A stretch of DNA of 10,399 bases from Elusimicrobiota bacterium. GTDB taxonomy: Bacteria > CG03 > SLGR01. Shown piece by piece: positions 1-7,912 of the stretch. The translations under genes were made by a program, and so were the position numbers. The notes under the pieces were generated by a model that saw nothing but the letters and a program-made list of their open reading frames with translations, had not been told where the DNA came from and did no database searches. Location: NCBI GenBank assembly GCA_012511615.1, contig JAAZFS010000133.1:1-10399 (forward strand). The letters are read 5' to 3'. How positions within the stretch are numbered: position 1 is the stretch's first letter; every line of letters begins with the position of its first letter.

Positions 1-2
1 TA

Positions 3-1901
3 GCATTGGCTGAAGAGGTCCTGAAGACCATTGAAAATTCTGGCTGTCTTATTGCTGAGGCGGGCTGTGGCATAGGGAAAAGTTTTGCCTACCTGATACC
101 CTTTATACTCTGGGCCCATTCATCAGAAAATAAGCGTGTTGCTGTGTCAACATATACGAAAACACTCCAGCAGCAGCTTATGGATAAAGACCTGCCCCTT
201 CTGAAAAAAGCTCTGGGAATAAATTTCAGAAGTGCTCTCTGCCTCGGTAGCGAAAACTATTTATGTCTCAGAAGACTTGATAGTTCTTTTGAGTTCAACT
301 TCGCAGAAAATGTATTTGAAGCAAAGAGTCTTGAAAATATCAGGAAGTGGGCAGATGAAACTAAAGATGGACTTAAAATAAATATTGATTTTAAGTTTTC
401 TGAAAACTCCTGGTCGGATGTCTGCAGGTACCCGGATTTATGTAAAGAAAAACGCTGCCCCTATTTGTCTGAATGTTTCTACTACAATGCTAAAAAAGAG
501 CAAGTGGCGGCAGATATACTTGTACTTAATCACCACCTTCTTTTTAAGGATATATCTGCAGGAAGAGTAATAATCCCCAAGTATGAGGCAATTGTTTTTG
601 ATGAAGCCCATAATCTGGAGGATGCCGCAAGCGATGCCCTTGGAATCTCCGTATCAATGATTGGGGTTAAGTTTCTCTTGAACCGAATATATAATCCCAA
701 ATCCGCCAGATCCCTCTTGCGAAGACTGGGCGGAAAAATAAGAGATGACTCCCGAAGAGATATAGCTGCGGCAGCAAGAAATGCCATGAGTGCATCCGAG
801 CTCTTTTTTGGAGAAATCCTTGAAAAATTTGGGACCAACTCTCTCACTAAAAGACTGACAGAGCCAGATATCTTTCTGAACACCCTATCTGAACCGATGA
901 CCATCTTGGGCGGGCTCTTGGAGCTAGCGGCAGACTCTATTGAAGACGAAGACGCGTCATCTGAGTACAAAGCCTTTGCGCGAAGAGCTCTTGCGGTAGC
1001 AGTTGACCTGGAAACTATCCTCTCAATGACTCTGGAAAATTATGTTTATTATCTCCAAATCCAGCGAAAAAGAAATCGCATATACTGTTCCTTCAACGCA
1101 ACACCTGTGGAAGTTTCTGGACTTATGAAAAACCTAGTCTTCGATGAAATAGCTCCTGTCGTAGTCACTTCGGCCACACTATCAGTAAATAACACATTTG
1201 ATTTCATTAAAGGAAGACTTGGAATTGAAAATCCCCGAACCATACTCTTGGACTCGCCCTATGACTACAAAAAAAATGCCCTACTATATATGCCTGAGGG
1301 AATACCAGATCCAGCAGGGAGCGGCGAAGACTTTCAGGATAGCATAATAGAGCACATAACTGAATTAATCGAACTGACCCGCGGAAGAACTGCAATTTTA
1401 TTTACATCTTACTCAATGCTCAACTCAGTGGCCCTGACACTGGTGGACAGGTTTCCAGAAATTAAATTTTTAATACAGGGAGAGATGCCAAGGAAACAGA
1501 TGATAGATGAGTTTTCTTCCGAAAGCGCCAGCATACTGATGGGAACATCAACTTTTTGGCAGGGGGTAGATTTTCCTGGTCGTATACTGGAGTGCGTGAT
1601 AATAACAAAACTGCCATTTTCAGTTCCCGATGACCCAATTGTAGAGGCACGTATCGAGGCTGTTAAAAAAACCGGCAAGAACGCTTTTATTGAATATCAG
1701 CTACCTGTGGCCGCTTTGATGTTTAAGCAGGGGTTTGGCCGCCTACTAAGGCACAGAGACGATTACGGTATAGTCGCAGTCCTTGATCCGAGACTAAAGA
1801 CTAAACGCTATGGGAAACATTTCATCAACTCACTTCCAGAATGCCTAAATGTAAAGGATATATCGGATCTTAAAACTCTATATGAATCCTTCAGTTCTTA
1901 A
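3..1901 (+). CDS. dinG: DinG/XPD-family ATP-dependent DNA helicase, 5' partial
   Basis: Superfamily 2 iron-sulfur helicase of the DinG/YoaA/XPD group, which unwinds DNA 5'-3' and acts in repair and in resolving replication obstacles. The frame is open from the left edge; TTG at 6-8 is probably not the true start, because the N-terminal Q-motif region expected before Walker A is missing. Numbering from that TTG, the visible motifs are: Walker A AGCGIGKS (19-26), with Cys where Thr is usual; candidate cluster cysteines C87 (NYLC), C146, C151 and C157, with C140 also nearby; DEAH box (199-202); the SAT motif (VTSATLS); motif V (GTSTFWQGVDFPG); and motif VI Q575-GFGRLLR-582. The end (LDPRL, then KRYGKHF) is typical of the family. 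The stop TAA overlaps the stop of the convergent RND gene by 4 nt. The family call is secure; DinG versus a paralogue such as YoaA is less so. Confidence 0.92.
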   Translation, partial: ALAEEVLKTIENSGCLIAEAGCGIGKSFAYLIPFILWAHSSENKRVAVSTYTKTLQQQLMDKDLPLLKKALGINFRSALCLGSENYLCLRRLDSSFEFNFAENVFEAKSLENIRKWADETKDGLKINIDFKFSENSWSDVCRYPDLCKEKRCPYLSECFYYNAKKEQVAADILVLNHHLLFKDISAGRVIIPKYEAIVFDEAHNLEDAASDALGISVSMIGVKFLLNRIYNPKSARSLLRRLGGKIRDDSRRDIAAAARNAMSASELFFGEILEKFGTNSLTKRLTEPDIFLNTLSEPMTILGGLLELAADSIEDEDASSEYKAFARRALAVAVDLETILSMTLENYVYYLQIQRKRNRIYCSFNATPVEVSGLMKNLVFDEIAPVVVTSATLSVNNTFDFIKGRLGIENPRTILLDSPYDYKKNALLYMPEGIPDPAGSGEDFQDSIIEHITELIELTRGRTAILFTSYSMLNSVALTLVDRFPEIKFLIQGEMPRKQMIDEFSSESASILMGTSTFWQGVDFPGRILECVIITKLPFSVPDDPIVEARIEAVKKTGKNAFIEYQLPVAALMFKQGFGRLLRHRDDYGIVAVLDPRLKTKRYGKHFINSLPECLNVKDISDLKTLYESFSS

Positions 1902-4900
1902 GTAGTAGCGCCTTTCTTTTTCTCAAAATGAGACTCTACCGTATCGTAAAGAAGCGGGATGACGAATAATGTAAGTATAGTTCCTGCCACAAGTCCTCCA
2001 ATAATGGCTATGGATACAACTGAACTTATCTCCGCCCCCTCCATCCTGGAGATTGCCATCGGAACCATGCCCATAACGGTAGTTGCTGAAGTCATCAAAA
2101 TCGGTCTCAAACGGACAGATGAGGCCTCCAACACTGCCTCACGGATTTTCATTCCCATATCTCTCCTCAACTGATTGATATAGTCTATCAGCACAATGGC
2201 ATTGTTTACGACAATTCCAAAGAGTATGAGTATACCCATACCAGAGGGCATTGATATAGATTTGCCAGTAAGAAGGAGAAGCCATACAACTCCCACCCAG
2301 GCTAGGGGGATGGTAGCCATAATCATAAGGGGTTGCACAAAGGATTCAAACTGGGCCGCCATTACCATATATATAAACAGTATCGCAAGAAGAAAGAGCT
2401 GCATAAGAGTGGTGAACATCTCGTTCAAATCTTCTGCCTCTCCTCCGTAGTCAAGGGTATATCCAGGAGGTAGGCGCACCGTATCAATTGCCCTCTGCAC
2501 ACCCGCATGAACCCTGGAAAATTTTATCCCCTCATAGTTAGCAGTAACAGTGACGACCCTTCTTCTGTCCTCTCTCTCCAGTCGCACAGGAGCTACAGTC
2601 TCCCTAGCTTCGGTAACTTCACCTAAACTTATCACCCCACCGGTATTAGAAAAAACTGGGACTTGGGAAATGTTGCGGACCGTATCGCGGTCGCTTTCTC
2701 TAAGAATCACACTTATAGGATATTCCTTTCCTTTCTCGCGATAATTTCCCGCTCTCATCCCCCGAACGGAGCCCAAAGAACCAGCAATTTCGGAAGTAGT
2801 ATATCCCAGACGGGACGCCTCAGCCCGATTTATTGCAAAGGTATACTCAGGGCTTCCAGCTTCGAGTGTTGTCGAGGCGTCAACAACACCTGCTACCTTT
2901 GATATTTTATCCCTTATAGAGTCTGTAATTTCTCTAAGGGTATCTATATCTGGGCCGTAAACTTTTATCTGTATAGGGCTACCCGCTTGTCCACCTCCCA
3001 TCATAGCCTGCCCCATATCCATAAACTCAACCCCTCCATCTTCAATTTCCGGGACTGCTCTGCGGATAGTGTTCTTAATATCTATCTCACTAGAGGAGCG
3101 CTCTCTAAGTGGTTTGAGGGATATAAAAAATGATGCTTCATGTGGACCAGAAGGACCGGTACCAATTGCAGAATCAGCTCCTCCTCCATCCATTGCGCCG
3201 ACCATTCCAGAATAGGAAACTATCCCCTCCTGCCCTTCAAGGGCCTCTTCAACAATTTTAACCAAACGGTCTGTCTCCTCTATAGGGGTTCCTATTCCTC
3301 TCTTGATATCCAAGGACATAAAGGCCATCTCCATGCTCGGAAAATATTCCCTAGGCATAAAGGGAAAAGCGAGGATGCTGATAAGAACAACAAGGCCGGC
3401 AAAAATTGCAACCTTCTTTTTTCTCTCCATAGCGTATTCCAAAAGCTTGCGATACTTCTCATTTAAGGCAACCTGCCATTTAGGCTCTGCAAAAGAAGTA
3501 TCAACTTTAAACAATTTGGAGCCAAGCATGGGTATTATGGTTAAGGCGACGATAAGAGAGCATATCAATGCACTAGTCACGGTAATGGCTAACTGAGTGA
3601 ATATGCGACCAACTACGCCACCAGCAAAAAGGAGCGGAATAAATACAACGACAGTGGTAAACGTAGATGCGGTGATAGCCATGCCGACCTGCTTTGCCCC
3701 TATTGCTGAAGCAAGCTTGGGATCGCCAGTGATGCCCAATTGTCTAAAAGAATTCTCTATTACAACAATAGAGCTATCCACAATCATTCCAACTCCCAAA
3801 GCAACCCCTATCAGTACCACAAAGTTTATTGTATAGCCAGCTGCATAGAGTGGCAGGAATGTCGCTAAAAGCGAAAGGGGTATAGCTGTAGCAATAACCA
3901 CAGTCGGCCGCCAGGAACGAAGAAAGATGAATAAAATTAATATAGCAAGTAGACCACCCCATAATGCCGAGTTGAGAGTAACTGACAGTACCTGTTTAAT
4001 CATATCCCCCTGGTCAAGATAAGTATGATATCGGATATTCCCCGGAAGACTGGAAATGAGTTTTTTCATTTCTTTCATAACTCTCCCAGATACCAGGACG
4101 GTGTTAACTGAAGTTTCCTTAAAAGCCATTATCATAATCGAGGGTGCGGAATTGGTCCGAGTAAAAGATCTGACTTCCTTATGAGTATCTAACACCTCAC
4201 CTAAATCGCTTACGTATATCGGATTTCCCTCTCTGTTGGCAATAAGAGTGTTTTTAAGATCATCTATTGAAGTGAACTCACCGGTACCCTTCACTGTAAG
4301 TTCGCGGTATCCCTCCTGAATGCGACCGCCAGGAACATTTAAATTTGAAGAAGCAAGCTGGGCAACCACAAGACCAGGCGGAATTCTCAAGGCTTCGAGC
4401 TTATCTTTTTCTAATTCAACACGAATTTCTCGCTCTGGCCCCCCAAATAGATATACCGCGGACACCCCAGGAACCTGCTGGATGACCGGTTCAATCTCAT
4501 CTTCGCAAATCTTTCTGAGCTCCTCATAGCTGACGTCACCTGTGATTCCCCAACCTCCGATAGGCATCATGCTGGCGTCAAACTTCATTATCTGCGTATC
4601 CCCTCTGTCTTCAGGCAACATGGGTGCAAACATCTCAAGCTGATCGCGAACATCTTGGGCGGCAAACTCCATCTGAGTTCCCCAACTATACTCCGCCATT
4701 ATCACCGATAGCCCCTCCATAGATATAGAGTTTATTTTGCTAACATTGCTCGTCATAGCGACAGCTGACTCTATAGGGCGAGTTAGGGCATTTTCTATCT
4801 CTTCAGAAGATACACCCTGATAGGGAGTTACAACAGTAAGTATAGGGAAAGTTATATCAGGCATAAGATCTAACCCCATGCGGGGGAGAGCAGTGAGCCC

Positions 4901-4972
4901 AAGGACAACCACTATCAAAACCAACATTGATATAGCGACGGGTCGCTTTACGGAAAAATCAGGAAGTTTCAT
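1898..4972 (-). CDS. RND efflux transporter, HAE1/AcrB-like inner-membrane pump
   Basis: A full-length 1024-residue resistance-nodulation-division permease, the proton-driven pump of a tripartite efflux system. It has the standard duplicated layout: TM1 at about 12-31, a first periplasmic porter loop, TM2-6 at about 335-480, TM7 around 515-535, a second periplasmic loop, and TM8-12 at about 850-1010. In TM4 the motif GVGMIVDSSIVVIEN keeps one Asp (D399, matching AcrB D407), while the AcrB D408 position is S400. In TM10 (GIVVNNAIVLID) the AcrB K940 position is N923. Such substitutions are known in non-proteobacterial HAE1-type pumps, so I read them as subgroup marks, not damage. The periplasmic loops contain Met- and Gly-rich stretches (for example MGQAMMGGGQAG). 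The start ATG lies 1 nt after the adaptor stop, so translation is probably coupled. Substrates cannot be told from the sequence; drugs or lipophilic compounds are likely from the TetR-linked context. Confidence 0.95.
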   Translation of the reverse strand: MKLPDFSVKRPVAISMLVLIVVVLGLTALPRMGLDLMPDITFPILTVVTPYQGVSSEEIENALTRPIESAVAMTSNVSKINSISMEGLSVIMAEYSWGTQMEFAAQDVRDQLEMFAPMLPEDRGDTQIMKFDASMMPIGGWGITGDVSYEELRKICEDEIEPVIQQVPGVSAVYLFGGPEREIRVELEKDKLEALRIPPGLVVAQLASSNLNVPGGRIQEGYRELTVKGTGEFTSIDDLKNTLIANREGNPIYVSDLGEVLDTHKEVRSFTRTNSAPSIMIMAFKETSVNTVLVSGRVMKEMKKLISSLPGNIRYHTYLDQGDMIKQVLSVTLNSALWGGLLAILILFIFLRSWRPTVVIATAIPLSLLATFLPLYAAGYTINFVVLIGVALGVGMIVDSSIVVIENSFRQLGITGDPKLASAIGAKQVGMAITASTFTTVVVFIPLLFAGGVVGRIFTQLAITVTSALICSLIVALTIIPMLGSKLFKVDTSFAEPKWQVALNEKYRKLLEYAMERKKKVAIFAGLVVLISILAFPFMPREYFPSMEMAFMSLDIKRGIGTPIEETDRLVKIVEEALEGQEGIVSYSGMVGAMDGGGADSAIGTGPSGPHEASFFISLKPLRERSSSEIDIKNTIRRAVPEIEDGGVEFMDMGQAMMGGGQAGSPIQIKVYGPDIDTLREITDSIRDKISKVAGVVDASTTLEAGSPEYTFAINRAEASRLGYTTSEIAGSLGSVRGMRAGNYREKGKEYPISVILRESDRDTVRNISQVPVFSNTGGVISLGEVTEARETVAPVRLEREDRRRVVTVTANYEGIKFSRVHAGVQRAIDTVRLPPGYTLDYGGEAEDLNEMFTTLMQLFLLAILFIYMVMAAQFESFVQPLMIMATIPLAWVGVVWLLLLTGKSISMPSGMGILILFGIVVNNAIVLIDYINQLRRDMGMKIREAVLEASSVRLRPILMTSATTVMGMVPMAISRMEGAEISSVVSIAIIGGLVAGTILTLFVIPLLYDTVESHFEKKKGATT

Positions 4973-4973
4973 T

Positions 4974-5849
4974 TTATTCTACGAGAACCTTTCCGCCTGG
5001 AATCAGCCCAAAATTACCATCATAGGCGACACGGGACTTCTCATCCAGTCCTCTTACACCTACATAATCCGTCCCCTCTATGACAACCTCAACCGGGTTC
5101 CAAAGAGCCGTATCATCTGCATCTATCACAAAAACTCCCTGTACTCCGTCTCTAATGAGGAGTGCTGAAGAAGAAACAGATAGAATTTCCTCTGTCTCCA
5201 CCATCACTCCGACCCGGGAAACCATACCTGGCATGAGTAGTCCATCCGGATTAGGTGCAAGAACCCGAACTGGCACTTTTCTGGTCATTGGGCTAAGTGC
5301 AGCAGATACACGGCTGACCGAGCCAGTGAAGTTAGTCCCAGGTATTGCGCTTGATGTAATCTGGGCAGGCTGGCCAGTTTGTATTAGCCGTACCTCTCCA
5401 GACGAGACCTCAAACTTAAGCTCCACACTTTCTATATCACCTACTATAGCGACCTGTTGCTGAGGAACCGCGCGACTACCTGGGTCAGCCATAATATCCA
5501 ACACTCTGCCGGATATGGGGGAACGAACTTCAGCAGGGGCATATTTAAGCCCCAGTTGGCTCCGGTCAATCAAAAGTATGGCTTCATCCTTCTTTACCTT
5601 GTCCCCTGGTTCTTTAACCAGTTCACTGACAATACCCGGCACGTCAGGAAAGACGTAGGCCTCATTGCGGGCAGAAACGATAGCATCATAGTCAAGTATC
5701 TTGGATATAGACCTAACCTCGGGCGCTTCAACACTGACAACACTAACTCCGAATATGATCTCTTCCTCAAGAGCGGGTGGCTCTTGAACAATTCTCCATA
5801 GGCCCAAGCCTGCAATAAGCACCAAGACTATAAATATAAATTTTTTCAT
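4974..5849 (-). CDS. Hairpin-less periplasmic adaptor (membrane fusion protein) of the RND system
   Basis: Periplasmic adaptor that links the RND pump to its outer-membrane channel. Residues 4-21 form an N-terminal hydrophobic anchor or signal; there is no lipobox cysteine. The first lipoyl half follows at about 63-95 (VPGIVSELVKEPGDKVKKDE), and the second at about 107-135 (EVRSPISGRVLDI). Beta-barrel and membrane-proximal domains follow (LMPGMVSRVGV, SALLIRDGVQGVFVID). Only about 11 residues (96-106) join the lipoyl halves, where most adaptors carry a 60-80-residue coiled-coil hairpin; this explains the short length of 291 residues against the usual 350-420. A comparable hairpin-less adaptor is known in Borrelia (BesA). 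The start ATG overlaps the tolC-like stop as TGATG. A good Shine-Dalgarno, AAAGGAG (5861-5867 on the minus strand), lies 11 nt upstream and settles the start. Confidence 0.9.
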   Translation of the reverse strand: MKKFIFIVLVLIAGLGLWRIVQEPPALEEEIIFGVSVVSVEAPEVRSISKILDYDAIVSARNEAYVFPDVPGIVSELVKEPGDKVKKDEAILLIDRSQLGLKYAPAEVRSPISGRVLDIMADPGSRAVPQQQVAIVGDIESVELKFEVSSGEVRLIQTGQPAQITSSAIPGTNFTGSVSRVSAALSPMTRKVPVRVLAPNPDGLLMPGMVSRVGVMVETEEILSVSSSALLIRDGVQGVFVIDADDTALWNPVEVVIEGTDYVGVRGLDEKSRVAYDGNFGLIPGGKVLVE

Positions 5850-6403
5850 CAGAATTTAAGCTCCTTTCCAACAGCTGTTTTAAGCCCCTCAAGAGCGCTC
5901 AGAAATTCAAATCCAGTCAGAGCGTTCTGCATACAAACGGCAGTGTAGTCTAGTACTGCCTGGTTTAATTCAAGGTTATTGAGTAGCCCCGCAGAATAGC
6001 GGGTATTAGAGATTTCCATGTTGTTTTCAGCTACAACAAGATTTTCCTTTAGGACGGCAAGTTTTTCCCGAGCACTAAGAATAGCATAATAACTATTAGT
6101 TACCTCAAGACGAACCCCTTCCAAGACCTTATCCTCTTCTATAAGTGCGGCTGCATGCTCGGATTTTGTCCGCTTCTCCCGTCCAAATATTGAAAGACCA
6201 TCAAGAAAGGGAAACTCCACCGCCAGACCAGCCATCCAATAATCTCCCCATTCAGGCTCATTCTGAAAGGGCCATTCAAAAATATAACCAGCAACTCCAA
6301 AAACTTTTGGCATATTTACAGATCTTTCAAGCCTCCGGTTAAGTCGCTGAATTTCTGCTGCACTCTTAAGAATCCCAATTTCAGGGCGAGAAGTAGCCGC
6401 CAT
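5849..6403 (-). CDS. C-terminal fragment of the TolC-like channel (possible restart)
   Basis: Between the TAG and codon 6403-6401 the frame holds no ATG, GTG or TTG, so this ATG is the first usual restart. GAGG lies about 13 nt upstream in the coding sequence, which could allow some initiation. The 184-residue product has the second repeat (VEFPFLDG, helices, TRYSAG, TAVG). It has no signal peptide, so it would stay in the cytoplasm and is probably not functional. The 81 codons between the TAG and this ATG also match the TolC family (RLYRSGAASSLDVSR), which shows that this is the downstream part of one broken gene and not a separate one. Confidence 0.55.
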   Translation of the reverse strand: MAATSRPEIGILKSAAEIQRLNRRLERSVNMPKVFGVAGYIFEWPFQNEPEWGDYWMAGLAVEFPFLDGLSIFGREKRTKSEHAAALIEEDKVLEGVRLEVTNSYYAILSAREKLAVLKENLVVAENNMEISNTRYSAGLLNNLELNQAVLDYTAVCMQNALTGFEFLSALEGLKTAVGKELKF

Positions 6404-6649
6404 CTGGAGAAATTCCTCAAGCTCACCAGAAAACTTTTCGTCGCGAAGTTTCCCCTTAATTTTTTCTCCTTTATCTTCAAGGCCTACAATACTAAAGAGG
6501 CGCTCACGCGCAATCCTCTTTTCATTCTCAGCATCAATAAGTGCGCTTCTTGTATTTGCAAGCTGGACCTTTACCCTAGATACATCCAGCGATGAGGCAG
6601 CTCCCGAACGATAGAGACGCTCAGTAGTTTTCAGATTATCATCAAAATG

Positions 6650-6652
6650 CTA
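6650..6652 (-). other. In-frame TAG within the TolC-like gene
   Basis: The minus-strand context is CAG AAC TAG CAT TTT GAT. It is codon 179 of the TolC-like frame, and family-type sequence continues on both sides in the same frame. tetR, upstream in the same operon, ends naturally with TAG, which argues against general reassignment of UAG in this genome. Confidence 0.93.
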
Positions 6653-7186
6653 GTTCTGAAATTTAATTATCTCTTTAATCTCGGAAGCAAGAATGTAGCC
6701 ATAAAAAGATTTTTTTATTCCAGAGACTATATTTAATTCAATACTCCGGTATTTTTCTTCCTCTATTTTGTAAAGCTCTGATGCTAGTTTGTAAGCTCCA
6801 GACAATGCCCCTCCAGTAAAGAGCGGAAGATTTAATGATAACTGGGCTTGATAGCTATCCTTGCGCCCCATTGGTATTGCTACCTTTTCGTATATAATAC
6901 CGCCAGGACCAGGAAGTGGCATTTCAAACTCCATATCCATAGGTCGCTCCACATAATTCTGAGAATAGCTAGCCGATAAATTAGGAAAAAAAGACCCAAA
7001 TGCTTCTGATTTTCTTCCTTTGGCCGCCCTCAAGTTCTCTGCGGCTATGCGTATGTCGTAGTTATTCTTTAATCCTGAATTTATGAAATCTTCTATCTCT
7101 AACTCTTTCGCCCTAAGCGAAAAGGGTAGAAATACCACAATAGCCGCAATGACCGCAACAATCCTAGTTTTTCTTCGATAATCCAT
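6650..7186 (-). CDS. N-terminal fragment of the TolC-like channel (as translated up to TAG)
   Basis: This is the product expected if TAG at 6650-6652 terminates translation: 178 residues with the signal peptide and most of the first repeat, ending EIIKFQN inside a long helix. It contains only half of the beta-strands and helices a channel protomer needs, so a working trimer from it alone is unlikely. No strong Shine-Dalgarno precedes the ATG. The start lies inside the last codons of tetR, so coupling is likely. Confidence 0.7.
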   Translation of the reverse strand: MDYRRKTRIVAVIAAIVVFLPFSLRAKELEIEDFINSGLKNNYDIRIAAENLRAAKGRKSEAFGSFFPNLSASYSQNYVERPMDMEFEMPLPGPGGIIYEKVAIPMGRKDSYQAQLSLNLPLFTGGALSGAYKLASELYKIEEEKYRSIELNIVSGIKKSFYGYILASEIKEIIKFQN

Positions 7187-7760
7187 TTTTCAAAAATTTT
7201 AACGCGATATCAGCGTTCCTCTTCGGATCCTTTTCCCACCCCTCAATAAACCGCCTCACCATTCCCTCCATAATACTGAAACAAAAGAAGGCAGCTTCCT
7301 GGTCCGTAAAATCTTCGGACACTTCCCCCTCATCCCTGTGTAAAGCAAATATAGATGCCAGTAGCATGACTCTTGCTCTCATATCCTCATCGATTCTATT
7401 ACAGGTTTCTTCGGTTATCGAAACACCCTCAAGCGGAGCCCCCCTATGAAGTATGCTGAAAACATTCCTGTTTTCAATAAAGTACTCTAGGGCAGTATTT
7501 ATAAGATACTCAATTTTATTCCAGATACCGCCCTTAAGCTCCAATGCGCATTCTACCCAGCGGTCTGTTATTTCAATAAGCTTGAAGATTAACTCCACAA
7601 AAAGTTCCGCTTTACTTCCATAGTAAAGGTAGAGTGTACCCTTGACAACACCAGCTGCATCCGCAACTTCTTCCATCGAAGTTCCGTGGTACCCCTTCTC
7701 GGAAAAAACCAAGGTTGCTGCTTTTAATATTTCTTCTTTTCTTCCCATAATATCTTTCAC
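7164..7760 (-). CDS. TetR/AcrR-family transcriptional repressor of the efflux operon
   Basis: A one-component repressor: an N-terminal TetR helix-turn-helix at about residues 8-55 (EILKAATLVFSEKGYHGTS, then EEVADAAGVVKGTLYLYYGSK) and a helical ligand-binding/dimerisation domain in the rest of 198 residues, the usual family length. The given start is GTG at 7758-7760. ATG at 7746-7748 (MGRKEEILK) would give 194 residues and is equally plausible, since neither has a strong Shine-Dalgarno. The stop is TAG (7164-7166), 23 nt inside the start of the tolC-like gene. As first gene of the operon, next to an inverted repeat at its own transcription start, it probably represses itself and the pump genes and is released when a pump substrate binds. 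The ligand is unknown; the C-terminal domain is too variable to tell. Confidence 0.93.
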   Translation of the reverse strand: MKDIMGRKEEILKAATLVFSEKGYHGTSMEEVADAAGVVKGTLYLYYGSKAELFVELIFKLIEITDRWVECALELKGGIWNKIEYLINTALEYFIENRNVFSILHRGAPLEGVSITEETCNRIDEDMRARVMLLASIFALHRDEGEVSEDFTDQEAAFFCFSIMEGMVRRFIEGWEKDPKRNADIALKFLKNGLSKKN

Positions 7761-7770
7761 ATGACCTGAC

Positions 7771-7784
7771 TGACTGGACAGTCA
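7771..7784. promoter_or_regulatory. Probable TetR operator, inverted repeat TGACTG-GA-CAGTCA
   Basis: A perfect 6-bp inverted repeat with a 2-bp centre lies over the predicted transcription start, 5 bp downstream of the -10 box. TGAC also recurs on the left at 7762, 7767 and 7771, which may extend the site. Position and symmetry suit steric repression by the adjacent TetR protein. Binding is inferred. Confidence 0.75.
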
Positions 7785-7788
7785 TCAG

Positions 7789-7817
7789 AATATACAGCAT
7801 TATTCTAATCTTGTCAA
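7789..7817 (-). promoter_or_regulatory. Sigma-70 promoter of the tetR-tolC-MFP-RND operon
   Basis: On the minus strand there is a perfect -35 TTGACA (7812-7817), a 17-nt spacer and a -10 TATATT (7789-7794). The predicted start is near 7782, about 22 nt before the tetR GTG. No other promoter is evident within the tightly packed operon, so it probably drives all four genes. Confidence 0.85.
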
Positions 7818-7912
7818 CCACTAAAATCTTTACCCTTATTTTATGCTTTTATGCAGCCTATACCAGAGATTACCACATCCCCTCCTGGTGCCAGTTTGTT
7901 CTTTTTAGCTGT

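Larger units (their letters stand above)
5849..7186 (-). pseudogene. TolC-family outer-membrane efflux channel interrupted by one in-frame TAG
   Basis: Read through the TAG at 6650-6652, this frame gives a 445-position TolC-like outer-membrane factor of normal length. Residues 1-26 are a Sec signal peptide (RRK, hydrophobic core, then LRA). The family pattern follows (NLRAAKG, FFPNLSASYSQ, LFTGGALSG). The second half has RPEIGILK, VEFPFLDG and a closing helix ending TAVGKELKF. The two TolC repeats (about 160-235 and 365-440) align over 76 positions with no gap: SFYGYIL to RLYRSG (36), then to IVG (40), against SYYAILS to TRYSAG, then to AVG. TAG falls at repeat position 20 (codon 179), so one sense codon became stop, most simply CAG to TAG. 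No other stop or frameshift is present. The start overlaps tetR by 23 nt; the end overlaps the adaptor start. It could be a recent pseudogene, a sequencing error or a readthrough site; I favour the first two. Confidence 0.85.

Noticed and set aside
530..970. Minus-strand 146-codon open frame inside the helicase gene
   Set aside because: No recognisable domain; it lies wholly opposite the conserved helicase motifs, so it is a shadow.
1901..1925. Possible terminator after the helicase gene (CTTTCTTTTTC run)
   Set aside because: No stem-loop precedes the T-rich run, and it is coding sequence of the RND gene.
7113..7163. A Cys/His-rich extension of TetR (CCGHCGYC) if its TAG were read through
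   Set aside because: It is the shifted-frame shadow of the TolC-like signal peptide and ends at another TAG after 16 codons. TetR is already of full length at the first TAG.
7874..7906. Possible terminator: CTGG/CCAG near a T-rich run before the tRNA
   Set aside because: The loop would be 2 nt, or the stem only 3 bp, and no transcript is known to need ending there.
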